Below are positions 1 to 8,750 of a DNA stretch of 64,000 bases, one piece after another. This DNA is from an uncultured Flavobacteriaceae bacterium. GTDB lineage: Bacteria > Bacteroidota > Bacteroidia > Flavobacteriales > Flavobacteriaceae. Both the position numbers and the translations under genes were made by a program. Numbering within the stretch: the stretch's first letter is position 1; each line of letters starts with the position of its first letter. The notes beneath the pieces are model-generated. The model saw only the letters and a list, made by a program, of their open reading frames with translations. It did no database searches and was not told the origin of the DNA. The DNA is taken from assembly GCA_937929935.1 (NCBI GenBank), contig CALFUL010000004.1:310001-374000 (forward strand). The letters are read 5' to 3'.

Positions 1-1712
1 GGCAAGGTAAGGCAAGTGGTTTTACAAAAGGTCGCGACCGCAGTTTTCATTTTGGTACACAGCAGTATAATATTGTGGGTATGATTTCTCATTTAGGTCC
101 GCAATTAGGAGTTGCTGACGGTATTGCTTTGGCGAATGTTTTGAAAAACAACAAGCATGTAACCGCAGTATTTACTGGTGAGGGTGGAACCAGCGAAGGA
201 GATTTTCACGAAGCTTTGAATGTAGCAGCAGTATGGAATTTACCTGTATTGTTTTGTATAGAAAATAATGGCTACGGACTGTCAACTCCTACCAATGAGC
301 AATATAAATGTGAAAATTTAGCCGATAAAGGTATTGGCTATGGCATTGAATCTCATATTGTTGATGGAAACAATATTCTTGAGGTGTATAGCACCGTAGA
401 TGCGCTTTGTAAAAAGATGCGTAAAAAGGCTGCGCCTATTCTTTTGGAGTTTAAAACCTTTAGAATGCGTGGTCATGAAGAGGCAAGTGGCACAAAGTAT
501 GTTCCTGAAGAGTTAATGAGTGCTTGGGCTGAAAAAGACCCGATAGCGAATTATGAAAAGTATTTGATTAAAGAGAATATTTTAGACGAAACCAAAATAA
601 AGTCCTTCCGTCAAAAAATTGAGGATGAAATCAATGAAAATTTAAAAATTGCCTTTGAAGAAGATGCTGTTGAAAATAGTTTAACTAATGAGTTAAATGA
701 TGTTTTTAAAGAATATGATTATAAAGAAGTTAAAGAAGGTAGTGTTATAGAAAATATTAGACTAGTTGATGCTATTTCTAATGGTTTAAAACAGTCAATG
801 AGTAAGCATGATAATCTTGTTATTATGGGGCAAGATGTTGCAGAATATGGTGGAGTTTTTAAAATTACTGATGGCTTTGTTGCGTTGTTTGGTAAAGAGC
901 GCGTGCGAAATACTCCAATTTGCGAATCAGCAATTGTTTCAGCAGCTATGGGACTTTCAATTAATGGGATGAAGGCTGTCATGGAAATGCAATTCGCTGA
1001 TTTTGTGAGTACTGGCTTTAATCCTATAGTGAATTATTTGGCTAAGTCACATTACCGGTGGGGCGAAAATGCAGATGTAGTTATCCGGATGCCTTGCGGG
1101 GGTGGTGTAGGCGCTGGTCCGTTTCATTCTCAAACCAATGAGGCATGGTTTACTAAAACACCGGGCTTGAAAGTGGTTTACCCAGCATTTCCAAAAGATG
1201 CTAAGGGACTATTAATTTCTGCTATAAATGACCCGAATCCGGTGTTGTTTTTTGAACATAAGGCCTTGTATCGCAGTGTGTATCAAAATGTGCCTTCTGA
1301 TTACTACACCCTTCCGATAGGTAAGGCGAGTGTTTTAAAAGAAGGAAATGAAATCTCTATTGTAACTTATGGCGCTGGTGTTCATTGGGCTTTAGAAACC
1401 TTAGAAAAGCATCCTGAAATTAGTGCGGATCTTATTGATTTAAGAACTTTAGCACCTTTAGATACGGCTTCTATTTACGCATCAGTTCAAAAAACAGGAA
1501 AACTAATTATCCTTCAAGAAGATAGTATGTTTGGCGGTATTGCAAGTGATATATCTGCCTTGGTTACTGAAAATTGTTTTGAAGCTTTAGATGGCCCCAT
1601 CAAACGAGTGGCGAGTATTGAAACCCCGATTCCGTTTGCTGCATCCTTAGAAAAAAACTATTTACCTAAAGAGCGTTTTGTTCATGAATTGTTAGAGTTA
1701 GTGGCTTATTAA
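1..1712 (+). CDS. Branched-chain 2-oxo acid dehydrogenase E1, alpha/beta fusion (5' end missing)
   Basis: The open frame runs from base 3 without a start, so the gene begins before the window. The first half is the alpha (TPP-binding) part, with GEGGTSEGDFHEAL followed by the IENNGYG end of the thiamine diphosphate motif. The second half, from about base 740, is the transketolase-like beta part (QDVAEYGGVFKIT, then GGGVGAGPFHSQ). Alpha/beta fusion in one chain is common in Bacteroidota. The enzyme decarboxylates branched-chain 2-oxo acids (possibly pyruvate) and passes acyl groups to E2, feeding branched fatty-acid starters. It lies in the same direction as the polyketide operon, 77 bp upstream. 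Substrate is inferred from the family only. Confidence 0.9.
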   Translation, partial: QGKASGFTKGRDRSFHFGTQQYNIVGMISHLGPQLGVADGIALANVLKNNKHVTAVFTGEGGTSEGDFHEALNVAAVWNLPVLFCIENNGYGLSTPTNEQYKCENLADKGIGYGIESHIVDGNNILEVYSTVDALCKKMRKKAAPILLEFKTFRMRGHEEASGTKYVPEELMSAWAEKDPIANYEKYLIKENILDETKIKSFRQKIEDEINENLKIAFEEDAVENSLTNELNDVFKEYDYKEVKEGSVIENIRLVDAISNGLKQSMSKHDNLVIMGQDVAEYGGVFKITDGFVALFGKERVRNTPICESAIVSAAMGLSINGMKAVMEMQFADFVSTGFNPIVNYLAKSHYRWGENADVVIRMPCGGGVGAGPFHSQTNEAWFTKTPGLKVVYPAFPKDAKGLLISAINDPNPVLFFEHKALYRSVYQNVPSDYYTLPIGKASVLKEGNEISIVTYGAGVHWALETLEKHPEISADLIDLRTLAPLDTASIYASVQKTGKLIILQEDSMFGGIASDISALVTENCFEALDGPIKRVASIETPIPFAASLEKNYLPKERFVHELLELVAY

Positions 1713-1789
1713 TTTATTAAAAACACCGTAAGTTTCTTCTTTTAAAACGACTTACATTTTAGTTTAATTTCTGTAAAAAGCAAAAGCTG

Positions 1790-2920
1790 TTGTCAAACAA
1801 TTTTGAAGTTATTATTGTTGGTGGAGGTTTGGCAGGTTTAACGGCTGCAATTCACTTGTCTAAAGAAAAGAATAGGGTATTGGTTATTGAAAAAAAAACG
1901 TATCCTCACCATAAAGTATGTGGTGAATATGTGTCGCATGAAATTAGTCCGTATTTAGAAAGTCTTGATGTTTCACTTCAAACTTCGAAAGCCGTTGCTA
2001 TTGATACCTTAACTTTAAGCACTGCTACGGGAAAATCAGTACAAACTAAACTACCGTTAGGTGGCGTAGGTATTAGCCGTTACGGTTTCGATAATTTATT
2101 ATACCAAAAAGCACTTAAAAACAAGGTTCAGTTTGTTTTTGAAACTGTGAAGAACATTCATTTTGAAGACGATGCCTTCGAGGTGTTGACTGAAAATGAG
2201 CAGAAATATGAAGCTAGAATAGTTATTGGAGCTTATGGTAAGAGAAGTAGTATTGACAAGCAATTAAAACGTGAGTTTATCAATAAAAAGTCTGCTTGGC
2301 TTGGAATAAAGGCACATTATGAATTTCCTACTTTTCAAAAAAATCACGTGGCTTTACATAATTTCAAAGGTGGGTATGGCGGATTGTCTAAAACCGAAAC
2401 GGGAGCAGTGAATTTCTGCTATTTAGCATCTTATGAAAGTTTTCAAAAAGAAAAGAATGTTGATTCTTTTAATGAAAAGGTAGTTGCAAAAAACCCATTT
2501 TTATATGAGTTTTTAAAAAATGCAAAGCCAATGTTTGATGAGTCCTTGTCCATAGCTCAAATATCTTTTGAGCAAAAACAGGTAGTGGAGAATCATATTA
2601 TTATGTGCGGTGATACTGCCGGACTCATTTATCCGCTTTGTGGTAACGGTATGGCTATGGCCATTCATTCAGCTAAGATTGCTTCTGAAAATATTCATAA
2701 CTTTTTATCTAACAAACAATTTTCTAGAACTGAATTAGAACAGCAATATACTAGATCTTGGAACGCTACTTTTAAAAAACGCCTTTGGATGGGGCGACAA
2801 TTACAATCATTAATGATGAATGAACACCTTTCAAACCTAGCTTTAACCGCCGTGACAAAATCTCCGGCATTACTCAGAAAACTCATAAAATCAACACATG
2901 GAAAACCTATTGTATGTTAA
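1790..2920 (+). CDS. FAD-dependent oxidoreductase of the polyketide operon
   Basis: 376 residues. An N-terminal dinucleotide-binding motif GGGLAG (residues 11-16) follows a beta strand at once, and a second FAD motif, MCGDTAG followed by PLCGNGMAMA, lies near residues 270-290. This is the pattern of the geranylgeranyl reductase/UbiH-like flavoprotein group. HKVCGEYVS near residue 45 resembles FAD-ribose binding regions of that group. The start is TTG at 1790, because the FAD motif begins only 10 residues in and no ATG is nearby. The stop overlaps the next gene by 7 bp. By analogy with the Streptomyces srs operon it may hydroxylate or oxidise the phenolic product; this is inference. Confidence 0.85.
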   Translation: MSNNFEVIIVGGGLAGLTAAIHLSKEKNRVLVIEKKTYPHHKVCGEYVSHEISPYLESLDVSLQTSKAVAIDTLTLSTATGKSVQTKLPLGGVGISRYGFDNLLYQKALKNKVQFVFETVKNIHFEDDAFEVLTENEQKYEARIVIGAYGKRSSIDKQLKREFINKKSAWLGIKAHYEFPTFQKNHVALHNFKGGYGGLSKTETGAVNFCYLASYESFQKEKNVDSFNEKVVAKNPFLYEFLKNAKPMFDESLSIAQISFEQKQVVENHIIMCGDTAGLIYPLCGNGMAMAIHSAKIASENIHNFLSNKQFSRTELEQQYTRSWNATFKKRLWMGRQLQSLMMNEHLSNLALTAVTKSPALLRKLIKSTHGKPIVC

Positions 2921-3633
2921 TTGACTTATCAAAAAGAAGCGAGCAAGCTGAGTTGATGGATGACTTTCGGGATACGAAACAAAACCTACGATTGGTTTTT
3001 GCTGATATAAATAGAGTGAACACCATTTTAGGCGGTAGTAGTATAACAATCAATGCTGTGGTTGAATTAATGCAGTCACAACCAAAAGATATGTATACAA
3101 TAGTAGACATGGGGTGTGGTGATGGGTATATGTTGCGTAGGCTTTCAGCGTATTGTAAAAAACAAAATATTGAGGTTCGTTTGGTGGGTATTGATTTGAA
3201 TGCTCAAGCCTTACAACTCGCAAAAGAATTTTCAAGTAATTATGACAATATCGAGTTTCATCATCAAGACATTCTTGCTCTTAAAAGCACTGATTTTAAT
3301 TGTGATATTATCATGAACACGCTTACCATGCATCATTTTTTGGATCTTGATGTGATTACTTTTTTAAGAAAATTTAATCAACTGGCGTCTATAGGCGTGG
3401 TAATCAATGACCTGCATCGAAGTAGGTGGGCTTATTATCTTTTTAAGGTCTTTAGCCTTATTTTTATAAAAACCAAAACTGCTAAAATTGATGGATTAAT
3501 TTCTATTAGCAAAGGTTTTACTAAATCTGATTTAATACAGTATTCTAAGAGCTTGCCAAATAGTAAACATCATATTGAATGGAAATGGGCCTTTAGATAT
3601 ATATGGATTATGAAACCAAATCAATTGAATTAA
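2914..3633 (+). CDS. Class I SAM-dependent methyltransferase
   Basis: 239 residues. Motif I is VDMGCGDGY (residues 64-72), an acidic residue closes beta-2 in VGIDLN (D94), and post-motif segments HHQDIL and IIMNTLTMHHF follow in the usual order. A hydrophobic stretch near residue 175 (YYLFKVFSLIFI) may touch the membrane or a lipid substrate. The gene starts inside the end of the flavoprotein gene, and its stop is directly followed by the polyketide synthase ATG, so the three are translationally coupled. Probable role: O- or C-methylation of the polyketide product. The acceptor is not visible from sequence. Confidence 0.85.
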   Translation: MLIDLSKRSEQAELMDDFRDTKQNLRLVFADINRVNTILGGSSITINAVVELMQSQPKDMYTIVDMGCGDGYMLRRLSAYCKKQNIEVRLVGIDLNAQALQLAKEFSSNYDNIEFHHQDILALKSTDFNCDIIMNTLTMHHFLDLDVITFLRKFNQLASIGVVINDLHRSRWAYYLFKVFSLIFIKTKTAKIDGLISISKGFTKSDLIQYSKSLPNSKHHIEWKWAFRYIWIMKPNQLN

Positions 3634-4692
3634 ATGAAGAATGAAACCAGAATAGTAACGGTTGCTAAAGAACTTCCTAAATATTGTAGAAAAACGGCTG
3701 ATATTCTTCCGTTTGTTGCCTTGTGGTTGGCTGATGAAGATGAGCGTTTTCGAAGAAAAGTGATAAAAATATTTGAAGGTGCTGCGGTTGATCAACGGTA
3801 TGGTATTATGAGTATTGAAGAAGTGTTTACAGCAACTTCCTTTGCAGAAAAAAATGATATTTATGTTCGAGAGGTCAAGAAGCTAGGTAAATCTGTTTTG
3901 CAAAAGGCTTTGAATAACAGTGGATGGAAGGCGAATTCTATAGATTATATCATTACGGTAAGCTGTACAGGTATTATGATTCCTTCTTTAGACGCCTATC
4001 TTATTAATGAATTAGATTTAAAACAAGACGTAGTTAGGCTTCCGGTTACTGAAATGGGGTGTGCTGCTGGTGTTTCTGGCTTGATTTACGCTAATAACTT
4101 TCTTAAGTCAAACCCTAATAAACGTATTGCTTTGGTGGCCGTTGAGAGTCCTACGGCAACCTTTCAGCTTCAAGACCATTCTATGGCCAATATGGTCAGT
4201 GCCGCCATATTTGGCGATGGTGCCGCTTGTGTGTTGTTATCTTCTGAAGATGACGCTATAGGTCCTAAAATTGTGGGTGATGAAATGTATCATTTTAAAG
4301 ATGCTACCTCAATGATGGGATTTGATCTAACCAATCATGGTTTGAAAATGATTTTAGACCCCGCTGTGCCAGAAACAATTGCGAATCATTTTCCTGATAT
4401 TGTACATCCGTTTTTGAAAAAATATGGGAGTAGTATTGAAAATGTAGATCACTTGATCTTTCATCCGGGCGGACGTAAGATTGTACAAACCGTTGAAGCG
4501 CTTTTTGGTAAATTAGGAAAGAACATTGATGATACTCGTGATGTTTTAAAAGAATACGGTAATATGAGTAGTGCTACTGTTTTATACGTTTTAGAGCGTT
4601 TTATGAAAAAAGACTTGGCGAAAGGTGAACAAGGTTTGGTGTTAAGTTTTGGACCTGGTTTTTCAGCACAACGTGTTTTGTTAGAGTGGTAG
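3634..4692 (+). CDS. Type III polyketide synthase (chalcone synthase-like)
   Basis: 352 residues, normal for bacterial type III PKS. The catalytic triad is visible: Cys143 in TEMGCAAGVSG, His277 in IFHPGGRK, Asn310 in YGNMSSATV. The C-terminal SFGPGFS (338-344) is the GFGPG loop of the family. Such enzymes extend an acyl starter with malonyl-CoA and cyclise it to resorcinols, pyrones or phloroglucinols. The ATG touches the preceding stop with no gap. A dedicated ACP, ketosynthase, dehydratase and enoyl reductase downstream suggest the starter is a tailor-made acyl chain, as in phenolic-lipid pathways. Product identity is inference. Confidence 0.93.
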   Translation: MKNETRIVTVAKELPKYCRKTADILPFVALWLADEDERFRRKVIKIFEGAAVDQRYGIMSIEEVFTATSFAEKNDIYVREVKKLGKSVLQKALNNSGWKANSIDYIITVSCTGIMIPSLDAYLINELDLKQDVVRLPVTEMGCAAGVSGLIYANNFLKSNPNKRIALVAVESPTATFQLQDHSMANMVSAAIFGDGAACVLLSSEDDAIGPKIVGDEMYHFKDATSMMGFDLTNHGLKMILDPAVPETIANHFPDIVHPFLKKYGSSIENVDHLIFHPGGRKIVQTVEALFGKLGKNIDDTRDVLKEYGNMSSATVLYVLERFMKKDLAKGEQGLVLSFGPGFSAQRVLLEW

Positions 4693-4723
4693 CCTTACCC
4701 CAACCTTTACTTAAAATAAAAGA

Positions 4724-5551
4724 ATGAAAGCAAACTCAAATAGTGATATAGGTATTTATTCTTCGGGTGAACAAAAAAGGGCCTGGGCTTTGATACTAGG
4801 CGGTAGTGGCGGACTCGGTCTTGCTAGTGCTAAAAAGTTAGCCATTGAAAATTATAATATTATAATCATTCATAGAGACAGAAAAGTTGATTTAGAAGAG
4901 ATTACAAGACATTTTGAAGAAATTACTTCAAGTGGTGTTCTTCTTCATCATTTTAATGCTGATGCCTTAAATACAAGCAAGCGATCGAGTTTAGTGGCAG
5001 AGATCAAATCTGTTTTAGGTTCAGAACAAAAGATAAAAGTATTGGTTCACAGTATTGCTAAAGGAAGCTTAAAACCAATGAACGCTATAAACAAAACTGA
5101 GCTAAGTCATCAAGATTTTCAGATAACTATAGATGCCATGGCCCTTAGTCTTTATGATTGGACTAAAAACTTGGCTACAGAAAATTTATTCGCAAAAGAC
5201 ACCCGTGTCATTTCTTTTACTAGTGAAGGCAACACCAAGACATGGCCAAACTATGGCGCTGTTTCTGTGGCAAAAGCAGCCTTAGAAGCATTGACAAGAA
5301 ATATGGCGTTAGAATTCGCTTCTTTGGGCATAAAAGTGAACTGTATACAAGCTGGTATAACCAATACAAAGTCTTTTCAAATGATTCCGGGTAGTGAATA
5401 TTTAAAGAAAAACGCCCTTGCAAGAAACCCTAATAATCGCCTAACAACCCCACAAGACATAGCAAATGTAGTTTACTTATTGAGTACTGATGAGGCGAAA
5501 TGGATAACAGGTACTATTATCAAAGTAGACGGTGGCGAAAGTCTACAATAA
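4724..5551 (+). CDS. SDR enoyl-ACP reductase, FabL/FabI-like
   Basis: 275 residues, Rossmann fold. The cofactor motif is GGSGGLG (residues 26-32). The active-site pair is Tyr177 and Lys184 with six residues between (NYGAVSVAK), the Y-x6-K spacing of FabI/FabL enoyl reductases rather than the Y-x3-K of ketoreductases. The C-terminal LSTDEAKWITGTIIKVDGG is typical SDR. It follows the polyketide synthase by 31 bp. It probably reduces the enoyl-ACP intermediate when the acyl starter is built. No dedicated ketoreductase (FabG) is seen in the operon, so that step would borrow the housekeeping enzyme or does not occur. Confidence 0.85.
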   Translation: MKANSNSDIGIYSSGEQKRAWALILGGSGGLGLASAKKLAIENYNIIIIHRDRKVDLEEITRHFEEITSSGVLLHHFNADALNTSKRSSLVAEIKSVLGSEQKIKVLVHSIAKGSLKPMNAINKTELSHQDFQITIDAMALSLYDWTKNLATENLFAKDTRVISFTSEGNTKTWPNYGAVSVAKAALEALTRNMALEFASLGIKVNCIQAGITNTKSFQMIPGSEYLKKNALARNPNNRLTTPQDIANVVYLLSTDEAKWITGTIIKVDGGESLQ

Positions 5552-5587
5552 GTATTTAAATTTAACTACTGAAGTTCTGTAAAATAT

Positions 5588-6037
5588 ATGCCGATGACCT
5601 TTGATGAAATACTAAAAAACCTACCCTATACCCAACCCTTTTTGTTTGTTGATGAGCTTCTGCATATTGATAGCAATGGCGTAAAAGGATGTTTTACATT
5701 TGACTCAACTTTAGAATTTTATAAGGGTCATTTTATAGAAAACCCTGTAACTCCCGGAGCTATTTTGACTGAATGTTGTGCTCAAATAGGGGTGGTTTCT
5801 TTAGGGATATATCTTTTAGGTATGCAAGAAGTGATTATTAATGATGCATTACAAATAGGATTAAGTAGTTCAGCAATGGAATTTTATGAAGTTGTTTTGC
5901 CCAATGAAAAAGTAACCGTCACTTCAGAAAAAGAATATTTCAGATTTCACAAGCTTAAGTGTCGGGTTAAAATGCATAATCAAGCCGGAAAATTGGTGTG
6001 TAAAGGTGTAATTTCAGGAATGCTAAAATCGAATTAA
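5588..6037 (+). CDS. 3-hydroxyacyl-ACP dehydratase, FabZ-like hotdog protein
   Basis: 149 residues. LPYTQPFLFVDEL opens the hotdog fold, and the catalytic pair His48 (KGHFIENP) and Glu62 (AILTECCAQ) has the 14-residue spacing of FabZ. The gene ends 1 bp before the ketosynthase ATG. Expected role: dehydration of 3-hydroxyacyl-ACP in the private chain-building cycle of this operon. It could also act as a product-shaping dehydratase or thioesterase-like hotdog enzyme, but the conserved His/Glu pair favours dehydration. Confidence 0.87.
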   Translation: MPMTFDEILKNLPYTQPFLFVDELLHIDSNGVKGCFTFDSTLEFYKGHFIENPVTPGAILTECCAQIGVVSLGIYLLGMQEVIINDALQIGLSSSAMEFYEVVLPNEKVTVTSEKEYFRFHKLKCRVKMHNQAGKLVCKGVISGMLKSN

Positions 6038-6038
6038 A

Positions 6039-7313
6039 ATGGCGAATCGTGTAGTTATTACTGGTCTTGGTGTGTGTGCGCCTAACGCAATTGGGTTAGA
6101 AGCATTTACCAAAGCCCTAAAAGAAGGTAAAAGCGGAATTCGTTTTGATGCCCAGCTGCGTGAATTGCAATTTGGTTGCCAAATAGCCGGAGAACCCCAA
6201 TTGACTGATGAAATAATTAGCAGGTATTTTGCGCCTTTACAACTACGCGGGTTAAATGCTAGCGGAATTTTATATGGCGTTATTGCTGGTACAGATGCCT
6301 GGAAAGATGCAGGACTTGCAATTAACGACAATGAAACACCAGATTGGGATTGTGGAATTATCTTTGGGACGGGAATTTTAGGTGTTGATAAATTTCGTGA
6401 ATCTATTCATTTGGTAGATGATAAAAATGTACGGCGCTTAGGAAGCACGGCGGTATTGCAAACAATGGCTAGTGGTATTAGTGCTTATTTGGGCGGAATT
6501 TTTGGCTGTGGAAATCAAGTAACCACCAACTCCTCAGCTTGCACAACAGGTACTGAAGGTATTCTCATGGCATATGACCGCATTGCCTCAGGCAAGGCAC
6601 AACGTATTTTAACAGGTAGCTGTAGTGATAGCGGACCCTATGTTTGGGGTGGTTTTGACGCCATGCGTATTTTACCTAGAAAATTTAATGACACACCAGA
6701 ACAGGCAAGTAGGCCCATGAGTGCTAATGCCTCAGGATTTGTACCGGGCAGTGGTGCAGGAGCACTCGTTTTAGAGTCATTGGAAAGTGCAAAAGAAAGA
6801 GGCGCTAAGATTTATGCAGAAGTATTGGGTGGTTGTGTGAATTCTGGAGGACAAAGAGCTGGCGGAAGTATGACCGCCCCGAATTCAATAGCTGTACAAC
6901 GTTGTATAGAGCAAGCCCTTGAAAATTCTAAAATTGAAAAATCAGAAGTTGATAGTATTAATGGCCATTTAACGGCTACCGCAAAAGACCCAGTTGAAAT
7001 AGAAAATTGGAGTGCTGCTTTGAATCGAAAAGGAGCTGATTTTCCGTTCATAAATTCTTTTAAAGGTTTATTAGGGCATTGTTTGGCAGCATCAGGTAGT
7101 ATTGAGAGTGTAGGCACGGTACTGCAATTTAAAGAGCAAGAGATTTTTGGCAATGTTAACTGTAATGAAATTCATGATAAAATTGGTGCGTTAGTTGACG
7201 CTTCTCAAATTCCAAGAAAAACAATATCAAAATCGCCTAAAATTATTGCGAAAGCAAGCTTTGGTTTTGGCGATGTCAATGCATGTGTTATTTTTAAATC
7301 TTTTAGCGACTGA
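6039..7313 (+). CDS. Beta-ketoacyl-ACP synthase (KAS I/II-like)
   Basis: 424 residues, thiolase fold. Active Cys168 lies in TNSSACTTG, the first His310 in SINGHLTAT, and Lys342 and His347 in FKGLLGHCLAASG, giving the Cys-His-His set of decarboxylating condensing enzymes. The usual NAHGTST loop reads INGHLTAT, a divergent version typical of specialised ketosynthases. It would elongate the ACP-bound chain with malonyl-ACP. The gene ends in TGA, followed by a 55-bp gap to the ACP gene. It is not a chain-length factor because the active cysteine is intact. Confidence 0.9.
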   Translation: MANRVVITGLGVCAPNAIGLEAFTKALKEGKSGIRFDAQLRELQFGCQIAGEPQLTDEIISRYFAPLQLRGLNASGILYGVIAGTDAWKDAGLAINDNETPDWDCGIIFGTGILGVDKFRESIHLVDDKNVRRLGSTAVLQTMASGISAYLGGIFGCGNQVTTNSSACTTGTEGILMAYDRIASGKAQRILTGSCSDSGPYVWGGFDAMRILPRKFNDTPEQASRPMSANASGFVPGSGAGALVLESLESAKERGAKIYAEVLGGCVNSGGQRAGGSMTAPNSIAVQRCIEQALENSKIEKSEVDSINGHLTATAKDPVEIENWSAALNRKGADFPFINSFKGLLGHCLAASGSIESVGTVLQFKEQEIFGNVNCNEIHDKIGALVDASQIPRKTISKSPKIIAKASFGFGDVNACVIFKSFSD

Positions 7314-7368
7314 TTGAAAAAGAGCATGTATCATACAAAAAATAAAACCTAAAAATAGAGACTATTAT

Positions 7369-7617
7369 ATGAGTACAAACGAACGCTACACAATTTTGAA
7401 AGATATTATAAAAATATATTTACCAGAAGATGTTGCCATAGAAGCAGTTTCAGAAGAAAGTCATTTTATAAACGAATTAAACATTAATTCAGCGCATTTA
7501 GTTGATATTGTGTTAGATGTAGAAGATGCTTTTGATATTCGATTAGAGAATGAAGATATGGATCAAATGCAAACCGTTAAAGATGCCCTTCAAATTATTG
7601 ACAATAAACTTTCTTAA
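7369..7617 (+). CDS. Acyl carrier protein
   Basis: 82 acidic residues forming the four-helix carrier fold. The phosphopantetheine serine is Ser41 in LNINSAHLVD; the usual Asp before it is replaced by Asn. The following VLDVEDAFDIRLENEDMDQM is the familiar helix II/loop of carriers. It sits at the end of the fatty-acid-like set, so it is probably the private carrier of this pathway rather than the housekeeping AcpP. A type III PKS does not itself need a carrier, so this ACP should serve starter synthesis and hand-over. Confidence 0.88.
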   Translation: MSTNERYTILKDIIKIYLPEDVAIEAVSEESHFINELNINSAHLVDIVLDVEDAFDIRLENEDMDQMQTVKDALQIIDNKLS

Positions 7618-7648
7618 AACGAGCGTGAATTTTATCAAAACTTTAAAA

Positions 7649-8089
7649 ATGACCAAATTTTTAGAATGGGCGAAGTCCAAATTAAATGTAGATAAAAGAC
7701 TTATTGCAATTTACTGCCTTGTTTATTTTACATGGGGTATGGCTATGAACTGGTTCGGGGCAGCTATTGAAATCGCTAAATTTACCTATTGGTGGCAGGT
7801 TATCACATGTTATATTTTATATATGGTACCCATTTCATTACTGTTAAGAAAGCTTCCTTTTCATGCGCAATATGCCTATGGTTTGATAGCCATGGGGTTA
7901 TTAGAATTAGGGGGCTATGCTTTAGAAACCTCATATGCTTATCCGAATAACCTTCTTGATCAATTATTAAATGAACGAAATTTCGCTTTGGGAATGGCAC
8001 TTTTTTTTGCACTTTACTTTCCGTTGGGTAATTGGGGGGTTGAAAAAATTTATAATGCCCTACGAGATAAAAAAAGAGACAATCTTTAA
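7649..8089 (+). CDS. Small multi-pass membrane protein of the polyketide operon
   Basis: 146 residues from the ATG at 7649; the frame is open further upstream into the ACP gene, but that part has no protein-like character. A GTG at 7625 is an alternative start. About four hydrophobic segments are visible (around IAIYCLVYFTWGMAMNWF, VITCYILYMVPISLLL, AYGLIAMGLLELGGYAL and FALGMALFFALYFPLG). No family was recognised. Its place at the end of the operon suggests a part in moving or anchoring the lipid-like product; this is inference only. Confidence 0.7.
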   Translation: MTKFLEWAKSKLNVDKRLIAIYCLVYFTWGMAMNWFGAAIEIAKFTYWWQVITCYILYMVPISLLLRKLPFHAQYAYGLIAMGLLELGGYALETSYAYPNNLLDQLLNERNFALGMALFFALYFPLGNWGVEKIYNALRDKKRDNL

Positions 8090-8090
8090 T

Positions 8091-8606
8091 TTACTTTAAT
8101 TCAAAAGACAATAGAATCTCTACTTTATTAGCTTCTCTGCTTTTTTTAATGATTTGAATATCAAAATCAGTACTATAAATTGTGGCGGTTCCTTTTAAAC
8201 GGTTTTCTTCTTTCGTAAATAAAAAGGTTATAGGCTTAGTAGTTTCTTTAATAGTTAGCTGACCTGTAACTTCAAAAGCATTATTATTTTTTTTGATTGA
8301 AGTACTTTCAAACGCAAGGGTCGGATATTTATCTACATCAAAATACTTGCTTCCCTTTAATGACCAGTTACGTAAAAAATTACCTGTATCTAATGTTTCG
8401 GTCTGTACTGAGCCTTTTAATTTTGAGTTTAAAAAATCATTAGTATCAATTACTGAAGTGGTAGAAAATCCTGAAATAGTTCCTTTTACCTTTTTCGATA
8501 CAAAAACAAAAGAAATATCGGCATCTGACAAGGTCATTTTATCCTGTGCTGTAGCAAAATTGATACCTAAAATTAGTGCAATTAGAATTAAAGAATATTT
8601 TTTCAT
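8091..8606 (-). CDS. YceI family secreted lipid-binding protein
   Basis: 171 residues with a signal peptide (MKKYSLILIALILGINFATA, cleavage near AQ). The mature part shows the YceI pattern: ISFVFVSKKVKGTISGF near the start, SLKGSKYFDVDKYPTLAFES in the middle and VTGQLTIKETTKPITF after it. YceI proteins are lipocalin-like barrels that bind isoprenoid or other long-chain lipids in the periplasm. It ends 1 bp after the convergent operon, so the two transcripts meet tail to tail with no visible terminator between them. Confidence 0.85.
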   Translation of the reverse strand: MKKYSLILIALILGINFATAQDKMTLSDADISFVFVSKKVKGTISGFSTTSVIDTNDFLNSKLKGSVQTETLDTGNFLRNWSLKGSKYFDVDKYPTLAFESTSIKKNNNAFEVTGQLTIKETTKPITFLFTKEENRLKGTATIYSTDFDIQIIKKSREANKVEILLSFELK

Positions 8607-8750
8607 TCGGTAACTACTTATACAACAGCAAGCTACGATTTTTTAGGATAAAAAGTATTGATTTATCGATTTGATGCGCACTTAAACCTGAAATTGCAAT
8701 TAGTTGCTAAAAAATTAATACATTGTACTCGAACACACTTTGAAATAACA

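Noticed and set aside
719-982. Long antisense frames inside the real genes (for example 719-982, 6812-7153, 9737-10015)
   Set aside because: They mirror codon patterns of the genes on the other strand and read as Ser/Leu/Pro-rich low-information chains without start signals or families.
1-1712. The E1 gene as part of the polyketide operon supplying branched starters
   Set aside because: It is a housekeeping gene in this phylum and is separated by 77 bp; the same direction alone does not show a link.
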